A stretch of DNA of 64,000 bases, taken from NCBI GenBank assembly GCA_011799875.1, contig CM022303.1, forward strand, positions 544,064,331-544,128,330, given 5' to 3'. The notes under the pieces are model-generated. The model searched no databases, was not told the origin of the DNA, and worked only from the letters and a program-made list of their open reading frames with translations. Positions 10,660-22,092 of this stretch are shown here, in pieces; position 1 is the stretch's first letter, and each line of letters begins with the position of its first letter. The position numbers and the translations under genes were made by a program. This DNA is from Thinopyrum elongatum. Its lineage: Eukaryota; Streptophyta; Magnoliopsida; Poales; Poaceae.

Positions 10660-12101
10660 GAACACGAACACACTTGCATGTGGACCAAATATATGTATGA
10701 AAAGGGTGGTTTGATGTTCAAATACCAAATGCAACTTCGATGTGGCACCTATCTCACAAAGCGCACGGTATTGCTTGCCCCCCTCGTGTCAGCAGGAGGG
10801 GAATCCTAAGCTATGAACGCATGCCCCCCCAATGGAGGTTCACCTAGCAAAGTGCGAAGTAGCAGTCCCCCCCAATCATACACATACATGCGCGCGCGAG
10901 CGCACACACACACACGCGCTTTCAGTCGGTGGGCCGGAGAGGGCATCTCACCAAGATGTATTGTAAAACAGACCAAGAATAATCCACCTTGGTCATACAA
11001 CCTCTCTCTTATTGTTGGTCAAAGTGATGGCCGTCCATGCGACCCCAGAGATGGGCTAGCTCGCCAATAATCACGCAAGTAGCTAGTCCTCGAAGACAAC
11101 CACTGCCTGCGTGTGGCCCAAACATATGTATGGAGAGGTGTTGATGTTTGAATACACAATGGAACAACTTTGATGTGGCACCGTGCTTTCGAACCAGAAA
11201 TCCCCACACAGAGCGAGGGTTAGTTGACGATGCATATGTATGTCACACCACACTTCAAGCCGATGACGAGGATTCATGCATGCATGCGTGCATAGTATGC
11301 GCTCAAACTTAATTAGGTCTAAATCTCACCATGACCTATACTACGATAACACGAACCAAAGGAAGAATCCGCCATGGTAACCTATCTTGTTGTCGGTCAA
11401 GGTGATCATGGATGTCCACGTGGGCCCATGAATATATAGGCTTGTCGCCGATAACCACGCGAGGGAGTGTACCGTTCGAAGACAACCACTACATGCATAT
11501 GTATGGAGGTGATGCGTGCATGCATGTTTGAATACCATTCACAACATTGATGTGGCGCGTGCGTCGAAAATCGTACAGTCCCCACACGGAGCGAGATTGG
11601 TTCATGATGTGTCGTGGTACTAGCCACTTCGACTCGATGGGAGGGATTCATGCGTACACATGCATGTGTGTGCTCAAACTGTATCATGTCATCCCAGAGC
11701 ATGACCTATATATATATACCGTATTAGAAACAAAAAAATAATCCCCTCCTAAGTCAAATTAACCTCTCTCGTTGTCAGGCCAAGTAGTGATGGACCAAGC
11801 GAGCCCACAGATGGAAAGCATCGATATCGCTGATAACTGCGTGAGTGGGTGCGAGAGGACAACCACCATCGCTTTGCATGTGGGCCAAACATATGTTGAA
11901 TACGCAAAATGCACAACTTTGATGTGGCACATGCCTCGAAAACAGTAAAGTCCCCACACAGAGCGAGGTTCATGAAGCGTACTACATATGATGGTCCCCT
12001 TCCCCCTCTTCGACGCATACTATATGCTCCTACCCTAATACAACCCAAAAAGAATCCTCCTTGACGGTGAAATTAATTAACCTCTCCCGATGTAGGTCAA
12101 A
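10660..12101. repeat. Degenerate tandem array, left part (~0.33-0.43 kb units)
   Basis: Each unit carries, in order, tgcatgtggnccaaacatatgt-type, gatgtttgaata, cacaactttgatgtggcac, ctcgaaaaccg and ccccacacagagcgag. The gatgtggc core lies at about 10739, 11172, 11549 and 11921. The array resumes at 18659 after the LTR element, with cores at 18791 and 19127. Several short frames here are shared repeat artefacts. A CA/CG microsatellite lies at 10890-10918. Confidence 0.7.
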
Positions 12102-12106
12102 GTGAT
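12102..12106. repeat. Target-site duplication gtgat, left copy
   Basis: The bases gtgat flank the LTR element here and at 18654-18658. A perfect five-base duplication is the usual footprint of an LTR-retrotransposon insertion. Confidence 0.9.
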
Positions 12107-13414
12107 TGATACGTCTCCAATGTATCTATAATATTTGCTTGTTCCATGCTGTTATATTATCATTCTTGGATATTTTACAATCATTTTATAGCAACTTTAT
12201 ATCATTTTTTGGGACTAACCTATTGACTTAGTGCCCAGTGCCTGTTGCTGTTTTTTGCTTGTTTTTTACATCACAGAAAATCAATACCAAACGGAGTCCA
12301 AACGCAGCGAAACTTTTTGGAGATTTTTTCTGGACCAGAAGACACCTTTTGGGCCAAACAAGTACCAGAGGGGGGCTCCGAGGGGAGCACAACCCACCTG
12401 GGCGCCCCTGGGGGCCCAGGCGCGCCCTGGTGGGTTGTGCCAACCTCGGTGGCCTCCCACACCGCCTCTTTGCTCTATAAATACCCCAATATTCCAAAAA
12501 CCCTAGGGGAGTCGACGAAACACAATTCCAGCCGCCGCAAGTTCCAGAACCACCAGATCCAATCTAGACACCATCACGGAGGGGTTCATCATCCTCATTG
12601 GTGCCTCAGCGATTATGCGTGAGTAGTTCATTGTAGACCTTTGGGTCCGTAGTTAGTAGCTAGATGGCTTCCTCTCTCTCTTTTGATTCTCAATACAATG
12701 GTCTCTTGGAGATCTATTTGATGTAACTCTTTTTTGCGGTGTGTTTGTTGGGATCCGATGATCTTTGAGTTTATGATCAGATCTATTTTATCCATGAAAG
12801 TTATTTGAGTCTTCTTTTGATCTCTTATATGCATGATTACTTATAGCCTCATATTTCTTCTTCGAATCTTTGGTTTAGTTTGGCCGACTAGATAGATTTT
12901 TCTTTTGATTATTTAAAGTTCTATCAATTGCCCAACAGTAATTTGTTTACCCACCGTATGCTATTTTTCTCGAGAGAACCCACTAGTGAAATCTACGGCC
13001 CCTGGGTCTATTCTTCATCATATTTGCTTTCCGATCTATTATTTGCCAGTTTTATTTTCAGATCTATATTTCCAAAAACCCAAAAATACCTTGCTGCACT
13101 TTTTCTTTATTTATTTTATTTTGTTTTATTGCGAGTTCTATTTATCCAATCTATCACAAATTCATCTATCATAATTTTTACCCCGTCCACGTGACAATTT
13201 CTGGCACCGTTACCCGTTGAGGGATTGACAACCCCTCCTAATCGTCGGGTTGCAAGTATTTGTTCTTTGTGTTCAGGTACCGTTTACATAGTGTTGCTTG
13301 GTTCTCCTACTGGATTGATACCTTTGTTTCATAACTGAGGGGAATACCTACCGTAGCTGTGTTGCATCATCCCTTCCTCCTTGGGGAAATACCGACGTAG
13401 TTCAAGCGACATCA
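12107..13414 (+). repeat. 5' LTR (1308 bp)
   Basis: The LTR runs from TGATACGTC to GCGACATCA. A TATA-like ctctataaata lies at 12472-12482 in the expected core-promoter position. Compared with the 3' LTR it lacks about 310 bases (the segment at 17831-18143). The solo LTR at 23558-25066 keeps that segment, so the 5' LTR carries a deletion. Confidence 0.85.
12472..12482 (+). promoter_or_regulatory. Putative LTR core promoter (TATA)
   Basis: The sequence ctctataaata follows a GC-rich stretch and is repeated at the matching place in the 3' LTR (about 17400-17409). This is the probable TATA box for the element transcript. Confidence 0.5.
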
Positions 13415-13425
13415 AAAGGAATTTC

Positions 13426-13501
13426 TGGCGCCGTTGCCGAGGAGGATCAAGTCAAGATGGTCTCCCGGCCACGTGCGAATTTCTGGCGCCGTTGCCGGGG
13501 A
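13426..13501 (+). promoter_or_regulatory. Duplicated tRNA-Asp-type primer binding site
   Basis: TGGCGCCGTTGCCGAGGA (from 13426) and TGGCGCCGTTGCCGGGGA (from 13484) are each complementary to the 3' end of plant tRNA-Asp, the second without mismatch as far as I recall that tRNA. Both are preceded by gaatttc. The two copies are 58 bases apart, so the leader carries a short tandem duplication. Confidence 0.65.
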
Positions 13502-13695
13502 GACATCATCAACATCTATCAGGTTCCTAATCAAAAATCTCATCTCCTTGCAATTTACATTATTTGCCATTTGCCTCTCGTTTTCATTTCCCCCACTTCA
13601 CAAAAATTTGCCGTTTTATTCGCCCTCTTTTTCGTTCGCCATTTTCTCGTCAGATCTGTTTTTTGCGTGTAATTTTGTTTGTTACTTTTGTCATT

Positions 13696-14510
13696 ATGGA
13701 TAGTTCTTCCTCTATTGTGTGCACCCCCGAGAATGAGCTTCTTAACTTCAAGCAAAGGGGAGGGGAGAATTTAAAATATGCCTGGTATAGGATTTGCAAT
13801 GGTCATAATAGATCTATTCGTAAGCAATCTACCATTGTTCTTCTTCACTGTTTTTATGTGGGCATCTCTACTTGGTATAGATTCATCCTTGATATGATTA
13901 CCGGTGGAATTTTTTTGATGTGTCCTTCTCTAAATGCTTTTAATGCTATGGGAAATCTAGTGGGTTCACCACCTCTTATGATTAATGAAACAACTTTAAC
14001 TCTTGAGCATGTTATGGAAAGGCTAGATGCTATTGAAAAGAAAATGCTCACTGAAGAAAACATTGAAAATTAGATAAAAAGATGCACAATCTTGCTAATA
14101 GAATTGGGTCAAAAGCGGGAGATGCTCTTAAAGTACTAAAAGAAAAAGAACCCGCATTCAACGAGAGAATAGAGGAGAGCCCCGCTAGAATTGATAAGTT
14201 GGAAGAATTTTTTAATAATCTAAGCATGGCCTTTTCTTCCACTAAAACTATCAAAAAAACTCCCATAAAGATTGTCAAGGTTACTCAAATCACTAAAAAC
14301 AATGGTGCAACTTCTAATAATAGCAAAGAAGATCTTAAGATGATTAGTATTCACCCCGATTTTGTTGAAGTGATAAAAGACCCTACTTGCAAGAATGCAT
14401 TTTTCAAACTTGTTCCTAGGAGTATTGTTATTGAAAATTTGTATGATAAATCTTTGAAGAATTCTAATTGTTTGATTGAGGAGTTGGAAACTAAAGATGA
14501 CAACACTTAG
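13696..14510 (+). pseudogene. gag-like ORF of the LTR element, interrupted
   Basis: The frame starts ATGGATAGTTCTTCC and encodes MDSSSS, then FKQRGGENLKYAWYRICN, a TWYRF motif and a TGG(I/N)FL-type segment. This is the pattern of the retrotransposon gag domain seen in Triticeae LTR elements, where the phrase GESLKDAWYRI is common. A TAG at 14071-14073 ends the first 125 codons. The homology continues from 14082 in another frame (MHNLANRIGSKAGDAL), with a coiled-coil-like lysine/glutamate-rich stretch and a final LIEELETKDDNT. A stop plus frameshift thus split what was one gag-like protein. No zinc knuckle, protease or RT follows. Confidence 0.65.
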
Positions 14511-17008
14511 ATCTATGCCTTATGCCTAGCTAGGGCCGTAAAACGATAGCGCTTGTTGGGAGGCAACCCAATGAATAAAATGTATTTTTGCCTTTTTCTT
14601 TCTGTTCTTGAGTGTTTGCACAATTATGCCTATGTTATGATTGTGTTTTTTATGTTTTAATTAGTGTTTGTGCCAAGTAAAGCCTTTGGGATAGCTTTGG
14701 TGATAGTTGATTTGATCTTGTTGGAAAACAGAAACTTTTGCGTCCAGTAAAATAATTGTCTAAGATCGTAGAAGCGACGAAAAATGCTGAATTTTTCACA
14801 CAAGATTTATATAAAAATTTCCTCTGTTGTACTACTTTTTCAGAATTTTGGAATTACAGAAGTATGAGAACAATTCACATCTTTACAGACTGTTCTATTT
14901 TTGACAGATTCTATTTTCTTTGCATTGTGTGCTTATTTTGATGAATCTATGGTTTCTATCGGGGGGTATAAGCCATGGTAAAGTTAGAATACAGTAGATA
15001 TAATGCAATAACAAATTTGAATAGGTTTTCTACAGTACTTAAAGTAAAGATTGGTTTTCTTATACTAACGGATCTCACAAAGGTTTTGTTGAGTTTTGTG
15101 TGATTGAAGTTTTCAAGTTTTGGGTGGGATCATGATGGATGAAGGAATAAGGAGTAAGAAGAGCCTAAGCTTGGGGATGCCCCATGGCACCCCAAGTTAT
15201 TATCCAAAGATAAACAAGCAACTAAGCTTGGGGATGCCCCCGAGTGGCATCCCCTCTTTCTTCTAACGACCATCGGTATTTTACTTGCAGCTATATTTTC
15301 ATTCGTCACAAATCATGAGTTTTGCTTGGAGCGTCTTGTGTTATATGAGTCTTTGCTTTTTTTGCTTTTTAGTTTGTGTCATCTATCCTTGCTGGACACA
15401 CCTATTTGAGAGAGCCAAAATTATGCTATGATTTGTTAGAATTGCTCTATATGCATCACTTAAATTTTCTGAGCTATGGATTTGCTCTAGTGCTTCACTT
15501 ATATCTTTTTTGAGCATGGTGTGCTTTAATATTTTTGAAGAAATGCTGTCATGCTTCACATAGATTTATTTGAGAGTTAGTAATTTTGAAGAAATTCTCT
15601 CATGCTTCACTTATATTATTTTGAGAGAAGAAAATTTTATGCTCATGTTCTTCACTTAGATTTGTTTCAGCTATCAAAAGCAACATATGAAATTAGTCCC
15701 AAAGTGATAGATATTCAAGAGGGATATAATAAAAACTTTCATGAAGATCATTGGACAAAATAAACTTGATTCTTTGTAATAGTTTTGTGATATGATGATA
15801 TAATATGTGATTCATGTTGATGAGTAATTGTGCTTTAGTAAGAATATTGGTGTTAAGGTTTGTGATTCCCTATGCAAGCACGAAAGTCAGTAGTTATGCA
15901 ATGAAATTACATCCTACTTGTGGTGCATTATTCGGTGTTAGTTATGATTCATGCTCGCTTATGAGATTTTTCGTTTCTTGGTTGGATGCTTCTCAATATT
16001 TTTGCTAGCCTTCACTTGTACTAAGTAGGAATACTACTTGTGCATCAAAAATCCTTAAACCCAGTTTTGCCATATGAGTCCACTATACCTACCTATATGC
16101 GGTATTTTCATGCCGTTCTAAGCAAATTCGTATGTGCCATCTCTAATTTTCAAAATAAATTTCCTTTTTGTGTGCTCGTACCGCTCATGAAACGGTAGGG
16201 GGTGGCTGATATTTTTCCATGCTAGATGTGTTATTCTCAAGATGAGTGTTTATTCACTTGTCATTGCACGAGAGTACGACAAAGGTATTAGGGATGCCCA
16301 GTCCCGAAATGAAAAATGAATTTACTTTATGTTGTCAAATAATAAATTCCTTGGAAAGTGTTGGTATGGACGGTACCTGTGGATACGCCTAGCCGTGGAA
16401 TGTGAAAGTATGGTGGAAAAAGGAATAAACTTTATTTTCTGTTTGGGAACCGCTTATGATATATCTACCATGGAAAGTATTGGGAACTACTCGATCATTT
16501 TCGTTGACAGGAAAGGCAAGCCACCCAAAATGTTTTATCTCTGTCTTTTTTGCTTTGAGCTCTGGCACCTCTACAAATCGCTACTTCCCTCTGCGAAGGG
16601 ACATTCTATTTACTTTATGCAATTTTTATTTTTTGAGTCTCCATCTTCTCTTATAAAGCACCAACTAAGGGGCACTATGATCGTACTTGAGCGTTGGGTG
16701 TAGCTAATATGCGAATGTGTTTCATGAATGGATCAATGATTGAGCATAATGGGCTAGGGATAACTTGCTTTAGTGTTGATATTTTGAAAGACATGGTTGC
16801 TTGTTGATATGCTTGAGTATTGAAATCTTTTGCTTTGAATCATATAAAAGTCCAAATGTCCATTGCTTTTAATCATATAAAAGTCCAAATGTCCATGCTA
16901 CAAAAGAAAAGAAAATGTGATGAACATGTTAGGCAGCATTCCACATCAAAAATTCTGTTTTTATCATTTACCTACTCGAGGACGAGTAGGAATTAAGCTT
17001 GGGGATGC
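14511..17008 (+). other. Non-coding interior of the LTR element and polypurine tract
   Basis: About 2.5 kb without supportable frames follow the gag remnant. Bases 14520-14580 carry the phrase agcgcttgttgggaggcaac, which is common downstream of gag in these elements. Repeated phrases occur: aagcttggggatgcccc at about 15169 and 15224, and cttaaataggcttcac-type segments at 15430-15660. Bases 16846-16890 hold a direct duplication of tcatataaaagtccaaatgt. The polypurine-type end aattaagcttggggatgc lies at 16991-17008, directly before the 3' LTR. Confidence 0.6.
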
Positions 17009-18653
17009 TGATATGTCTCCAATGTATCTATAATTTTTGCTTGTTCCATGCTCTTATATTATCATTCTTGGATATTTTACTATCAATTTATAGCAACTTT
17101 ATATCATTTTTTGGGACTAATCTATTGACATAGTGCCCAGTGCCAGTTGCTTTTTTTTGCTTTTTTTTACATCACAGAAAATCAATACCAAATGGAGTCC
17201 AAACGCAGAGAAACTTTTCGGAGATTTTTTCTGGACCAGAAGACACCTGTTGGGCCAAAGAAGTACCAGAGGGGGGCTCTGAGGGGAGCACAACCCACCT
17301 GGGCGCGCCTGGGGGCCCAGGCGCGCCCTGGTGGGTTGTGCCCCAGGCGCGCCCTGGTGGGTTGTGCCCACCTCGGTGGCCTCCCGCACCACCTCTTTGC
17401 TCTATAAATACCCCAATATTCCAAAAACTCTAAGGGAGTCGACGAAACACAATTCCAGCCGCCGCAAGTTCCAGAACCACCAGATCCAATCTAGACACCA
17501 TCACGGAGGGGTTCATCATCCTCATTGGTGCCTCTCCGATGATGCGTGAGTAGTTCATTGTAGACCTTCGGGTCCGTAGTTAGTAGCTAGATGGCTTCCT
17601 CTCTCTCTTTTGATTCTCAATACAATGGTCTCTTGCAGATCTATTTGATGTAACTCTTTTTTGTAGTGTGTTTGTTGGGATCCGATGAACTTTGAGTTTA
17701 TGATCAGATCTATTTTATCCATGAAAGTTATTTGAGTCTTCTTTTGATCTCTTTTATGCATGATTACTTATAGCCTCGTATTTCTTCTTCGAATCTTTGG
17801 TTTAGTTAGGCCAACTAGATCGATTTTTCTTGCCATGGGAAGAGGTGCTTTATGATGGGTTCGGTCGTGCGGTGTTCTTTCCCAGTGACAGAAGGGGCAG
17901 CAAGAGACGTATTGATCGTTGCCATTAAGGATAACAAGATGGGGTCTATTCCTACATGAATAGATCTTGTCTACATCATGTCATCATTCTTATTGCATTA
18001 CTCCGTTTCTCCATGAACTTAATACACTAGATGCATGCTGGATAGCGGTCGATGTGTGGAGTAATAGTAGTAGATGCAGGCAGGAGTCGGTCTACTTTTC
18101 TTGGACGTGATGCCTATATATTGATCATTGCCTGGATATCGTCATGATTATTTAAAGTTCTATCAATTGCCCAACAGTAATTTGTTTACCCACCGTATGC
18201 TATTTTTCTTGAGAGAAGCCACTAGTGAAATCTACGGCCCCCGGGTCTATTCTTCATCATATTTGCTTTGCGATCTATTATTTGCCACTTTTATTTTCAG
18301 ATCTATATTTCGAAAAACCCAAAAATACCTTGCTGCACTTTTTCTTTATTTATTTTATTTTGTTTTATTGCGAGATATATTTATCCAATCTATCACAAAT
18401 TTATCTATCATAATTTTTACCCCGTTCACGTGACAATTTCTGGCACCGTTACCCGTTGAGGGATTGACAACCCCTCCTAATCATCGGGTTGCAAGTATTT
18501 GTTCTATGGGTGCAGGTACCGTTTACATAGTGTTGCTTGGTTCTCGTACTGGATCGATACCTTGGTTTCATAACTGAGGGAAATACCTACCGTAGCTGTA
18601 CTGCATCATCCCTTCCTCTTTGGGGAAATACCGACGTAGTTCAAGCGACATCA
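17009..18653 (+). repeat. 3' LTR (1645 bp)
   Basis: This runs from TGATATGTCTCC to GACATCA and is collinear with the 5' LTR except for the ~310-base segment retained here (about 17831-18143). It is followed by the gtgat duplication at 18654-18658. A short internal duplication, caggcgcgccctggtgggtt, lies at 17318-17363. Confidence 0.85.
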
Positions 18654-18658
18654 GTGAT
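18654..18658. repeat. Target-site duplication gtgat, right copy
   Basis: This matches 12102-12106 exactly. Confidence 0.9.
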
Positions 18659-19215
18659 GCATGCATCGACGATGACCTCGCGGGCTCACAGATGGAAGCG
18701 TCACACGTGAGTGTCCTAGGATAACCACCACCTGCATGCATGTGGCCCAAAGAGGTGTTGTGTGATGTTTGAATAGCTAATTCACAACTTTGATGTGGCA
18801 CGTGCCTCGAAAACCGAAAAGTCCCGACACTGAGTGAGATGTACTTGTTCACGGACACGTACATATAGTATATATGCTAGTCCCCTCCCACCTCTTCGGC
18901 GCGTACTATATACTCCCACAATAACACAAACAAAAAAGATTCTACCTTGCTGGTCAAATTAACCTCTCTACCGGCTGTTGGTCAAAGTGATGGACGACGA
19001 CCTCGCGGGCCCACAAAAAGCGTCACACGCGAGTGAGTGTCGTGTAGGACAACCACCGACTGCATGTGGCCAAAACATGTATGTATGAAAGGGTTGTGTA
19101 ATGTTTTAAATAATGAATTCACGACTCTGATGTGGCACCTGCCTCACAAAACAGCCAACCCACATGGTTGCTCACGACTCACAGTGTACTGCCAGCCACC
19201 CCCACCCCCCAGACG

Positions 19216-19248
<33 letters not shown>

Positions 19249-19260
19249 CGCGCATCCACC
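18659..19260. repeat. Degenerate tandem array, right part
   Basis: This continues the array of 10660-12101: cores tgatgtggcac at 18790 and 19127 with the same flanking words. It ends in a CG/CA microsatellite at 19215-19248. Confidence 0.7.
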
Positions 19261-20170
19261 GCAACTACGATGCATGTTAAATTTTCCCGCGGTGAACATA
19301 TGTTACCAAAGGAGGGACGTTTTAATTTTGGAAAAAAAGATCATTAAGATGTTTTAGTACATTGATTGATTTTCTAGGGGTATAATGTGCAAAAATCAAA
19401 TTTGAGCTACATGCACACGTGACAGTGCACCTAAATGGATTGGCAAAAGACATGTGTCTCACTGGGTGCATGTTTACTCCCCGTGCAAGAAATTTCAAAC
19501 ATTGAGAATCTTGATTTTTAAATTCTAGTACATCCAAAACTTATTTGAAATTCATGAAACTTATCGTGTTGTCATATGGACACCAATACAAAGTGGCATT
19601 ATACTTTTTTTTGTCAAATTTGAGAACAGTTTTGATGTAATCTTTATCTTCTTACAAACGGGAGATTATTAATAATTGGGAACCAATATCGCAAATGGAT
19701 TATTTATTCCAACCGTGGGCGTTAGACCAACAATGGATATGTGCCATGCTTCGGTTAAGCAATAAAGCAACAACATTAATCATCAAAATAGAAAAACAAT
19801 ATACGTGCTGCCACGCGAGTGTGCCATGCGAGCAGGCGTGAGTTGACGGGACGCATGCGAGCAGTCCGCCGCGCAGGCAGACCGGGAGGCGTGCGTGCAG
19901 GTTTGTGAATTGACAGGAGGCGTGCTCGCTGCACAGTGTCATCGAGAGGCATGCGAGTAGCTGTGTGAAATGACGGTAGGCATGCCAGCAGTCCCATGCG
20001 CAGGCTCACCGGGAGGCGAGCCAGCGGTTTGACCGCCGCCCGCCTCTCTCCCACTACTCCATATTAATGGCGTGCCCGAGTGGCCGCAACCCTCATCCTC
20101 GCCACACACACAATCCTCTCTCTCTGCTTGCATCCTCGACGCCGCTCTCAGTCCTCAAAGCCATCAGTGT
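19261..20170. other. Spacer with degenerate minisatellite before the XS-like gene
   Basis: Bases 19330-19760 are AT-rich with no recognised feature. Bases 19800-20030 hold a degenerate repeat of about 50-60 bases built on gcatgcgagcag, cgcgcaggcagaccgggagg and tgnattgacaggaggc. The 80- and 92-codon minus-strand frames across it reflect the repeat and are not called. Bases 20060-20170 probably form the 5' UTR of the next gene. Confidence 0.45.
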
Positions 20171-21237
20171 ATGAGGATGCCGCCGAAGCGCCCCATCAGA
20201 GGGAGTGGCGATGCTGGGGCTGCTGAAGCACCGGAGCACGGCGTGGAGATGGAGACAGAGGTTGCCATCACTGTCGGCGAGGTATCGTTACACCCTGATA
20301 TCGTCGATGGCGTCGTGCTTCCACAGCCAGAGCCGGAGGTCCACACCGACTCTGGTGATGACTCGGGCGACGACTCCGGCGACGACTCCGACGACCACTC
20401 CGGTGACGACTCCGACGACGACGGACAACCGGTTAGTCATCTATACCCATTTATGTTTCAAATACATCCTAGGGTTTCTCTGCTTACTCCTGCCTCCCCC
20501 TTTTTGGAATAGAAATCCTATGGTTATGTTCTCTCAATCCATGAAATCTGAGTAAGTTTCATTAGATCCGTGTAGTGTATTGATTGTTTGAATGGTACAA
20601 GTGATAAGTGATTAGTTGTTTCATCTGTGCAAATGATTTCTGCTAATAATCTGACTAGGGTTAGTGTTCATGCTAATAATTCCTAGCCAGGTCTTGACAA
20701 TTGATTTTGAATGACCTACATATATGTTTGTGCCATTATTTTCTTCAAGATTGGTCTGTACATAGACGATTGTGCTTAAAAATTGATCCACAATCTCTGG
20801 ATATGTATAAAAAATAGACATAAATTCCTAATCCTACTTCACAGCATGTAAACATTGATTTGATGCCAAATTTTGGCAACTGCCAAATGTTTGCTAGAGA
20901 TTAGTTTGTAAACATTAATTTGACGCCACATTTTTTACTATATGTATAGGTGCTGTCTGACGATGTCGACAACGAGGATGAAGATGGCCAGAGGAGGTAC
21001 AAGAGGAAAATCCTTAGGGAGCTTTATGCGGGAATGCATAACAGGCGTATTAGGACCTGGGACGGCAGCTATCGATGCCCATTTTACAACCAAAAGCTTC
21101 ATGACGCGTATTAAAGTGTTCTGGCGCATGAAAGAGGACGAGCCGTTGGCTCCTTCAAGCAGAAGTATTCTCGCAGGGTGGTGCACACCGCGTCCGCCGA
21201 GTACCTGGAGAAGCTTCAGGATCGTGCCGACAGATGA
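20171..21237 (+). pseudogene. Acidic protein with C-terminal XS-zinc-finger-like segment, nonsense mutated
   Basis: Exon 1 (20171-20431) starts ATGAGGATGCCGCCG; a second ATG follows six bases later. It encodes 87 residues that end in an acidic repeat made of SGDD and SDDD units. The donor is CCG|GTTAGT. Exon 2 starts at 20950 after TATAG, in the same phase, with VLSDDVDNEDEDGQRRYKRK, then GSYRCPFYNQKL, LAHERGRAVGSFKQKY and a His before AEYLEKL. The order C-P-F..., L.H..G.A, ...H....YL resembles the zf-XS domain of SGS3-like proteins, but the second Cys is Tyr here. A TAA at 21112-21114 breaks the frame; without it translation runs to TGA at 21235. The function is unknown; if zf-XS-like, a role in RNA silencing is conceivable but not shown. 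Confidence 0.5.
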
Positions 21238-21412
21238 GATGGGATGTGGGATCGAACTATGTACGCTTGAGTATGCTTAATGACGGTTGAACTATGTACT
21301 TATGGTTGAACTATGCTTGTGTACGCTTATTATCTATGTCTGAGTATGTTTAATCTATGTTTACTTATGTCTAAATGTGGGATATGGATGCAATCAGTTC
21401 GGTTGATGGAAT

Positions 21413-21646
21413 CTACCTTCGTCCTGGTTTATTGGTCCCCTTTGTAATTTGTGTTAAATTTTGACCAAAGATTTAACTAACAAAATGTTAGTGCAGGTCA
21501 GCAAAAATTATATCGTTGGATGCGTATTTGAACATAGTGTTCAATGATATAATTTTTGGTGACATGCATAAACATTTTTTAGTTAAATCTTTGGTCAAAA
21601 TTTGGTACAAATTACAAAGGGGACCAATAAACCAGGACGGAGGTAG
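21413..21646. mobile_element. Complete MITE with ~100-bp inverted arms
   Basis: The left end reads ctaccttcgtcctggtttat and the inverted right end reads ctacctccgtcctggtttat. The inverted similarity continues through ttggtcccctttgtaattt, then gaccaaagatttaacta, to near the middle, so the element folds into one hairpin. The size (~234 bp), the ends and the TA-containing borders fit a Stowaway-like MITE. It supplies the terminal motif seen in fragments at 3079, 3202 and 4360. Confidence 0.8.
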
Positions 21647-21654
21647 TACGTCAA

Positions 21655-22092
21655 TCACACACGGTTCCCAAAATTGGAACCGTGTGCAATGACTTTCATT
21701 TTCCCTGTTACGTCAATCACACACGGTTGGCTCTAGCAAACCATTGCCTCCAAAACTCTTTGTGGGACAGAAAACCCTCACCACCCAATTCAAAAAAGAA
21801 AAAAGTAAACCCTCACCATCCCCACGTCACAAAAACCCTCACCTTGCCCGCCACCCCCTCCGGTCCCCATTCACACCTGCACAAGCTCCTCCGCGTCTAT
21901 GCATGGCACCGCCTATCGCCGCAGCAACCACTTAGCTCGACGCCTGTCGCCGCCGCCAAGCTGCCGGCAAACCCCACCGCATTTCGCCACTTCCACTTGC
22001 CGCCGCCTATCGCCATCGAATTTCCCAATGTTGCTCGCGGTCGACCCAGCTCCGCCCGATTGGGGAATCCACCGTATTGAGGGTTTTTTCTC
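21655..22092 (+). promoter_or_regulatory. Subterminal-type repeats and 5' region of the B3-like/F-box gene
   Basis: Bases 21656-21690 read cacacggttccc...ggaaccgtgtg, an inverted pair of the same ACACGGTT word found across X and Y; another lies at 21719. The stretch 21765-22092 is collinear with the region upstream of the minus-strand gene in X (29820-29571 inverted), including aaaaccctc-, ccgattgggg and the ttttttctcatgga start context. This shows the two genes share a promoter and start. Confidence 0.55.

Larger units (their letters stand above)
12107..18653 (+). mobile_element. LTR retrotransposon, gag-like remnant only, no pol
   Basis: The element is 6.5 kb long, has two LTRs beginning TGATA(C/T)GTCTCCAATGTA and ending CGACATCA, and is flanked by a perfect gtgat duplication. 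After the 5' LTR come two tRNA-Asp-type primer sites, then a gag-like frame interrupted by a stop, then about 2.5 kb without protease, reverse transcriptase, RNase H or integrase motifs. It is therefore a non-autonomous (LARD-like) member of a Triticeae family that presumably relies on proteins from a related autonomous element. It interrupts the degenerate tandem array on both sides. A related solo LTR lies at 23558-25066 on the other strand. I am not sure of the published family name. Confidence 0.9.

Noticed and set aside
12228..12622. Several 80-125-codon frames on both strands, repeated at 17117-17549 and 24630-24942
   Set aside because: All lie in the same part of an LTR in three copies and are mutually overlapping; they are LTR sequence, not genes.
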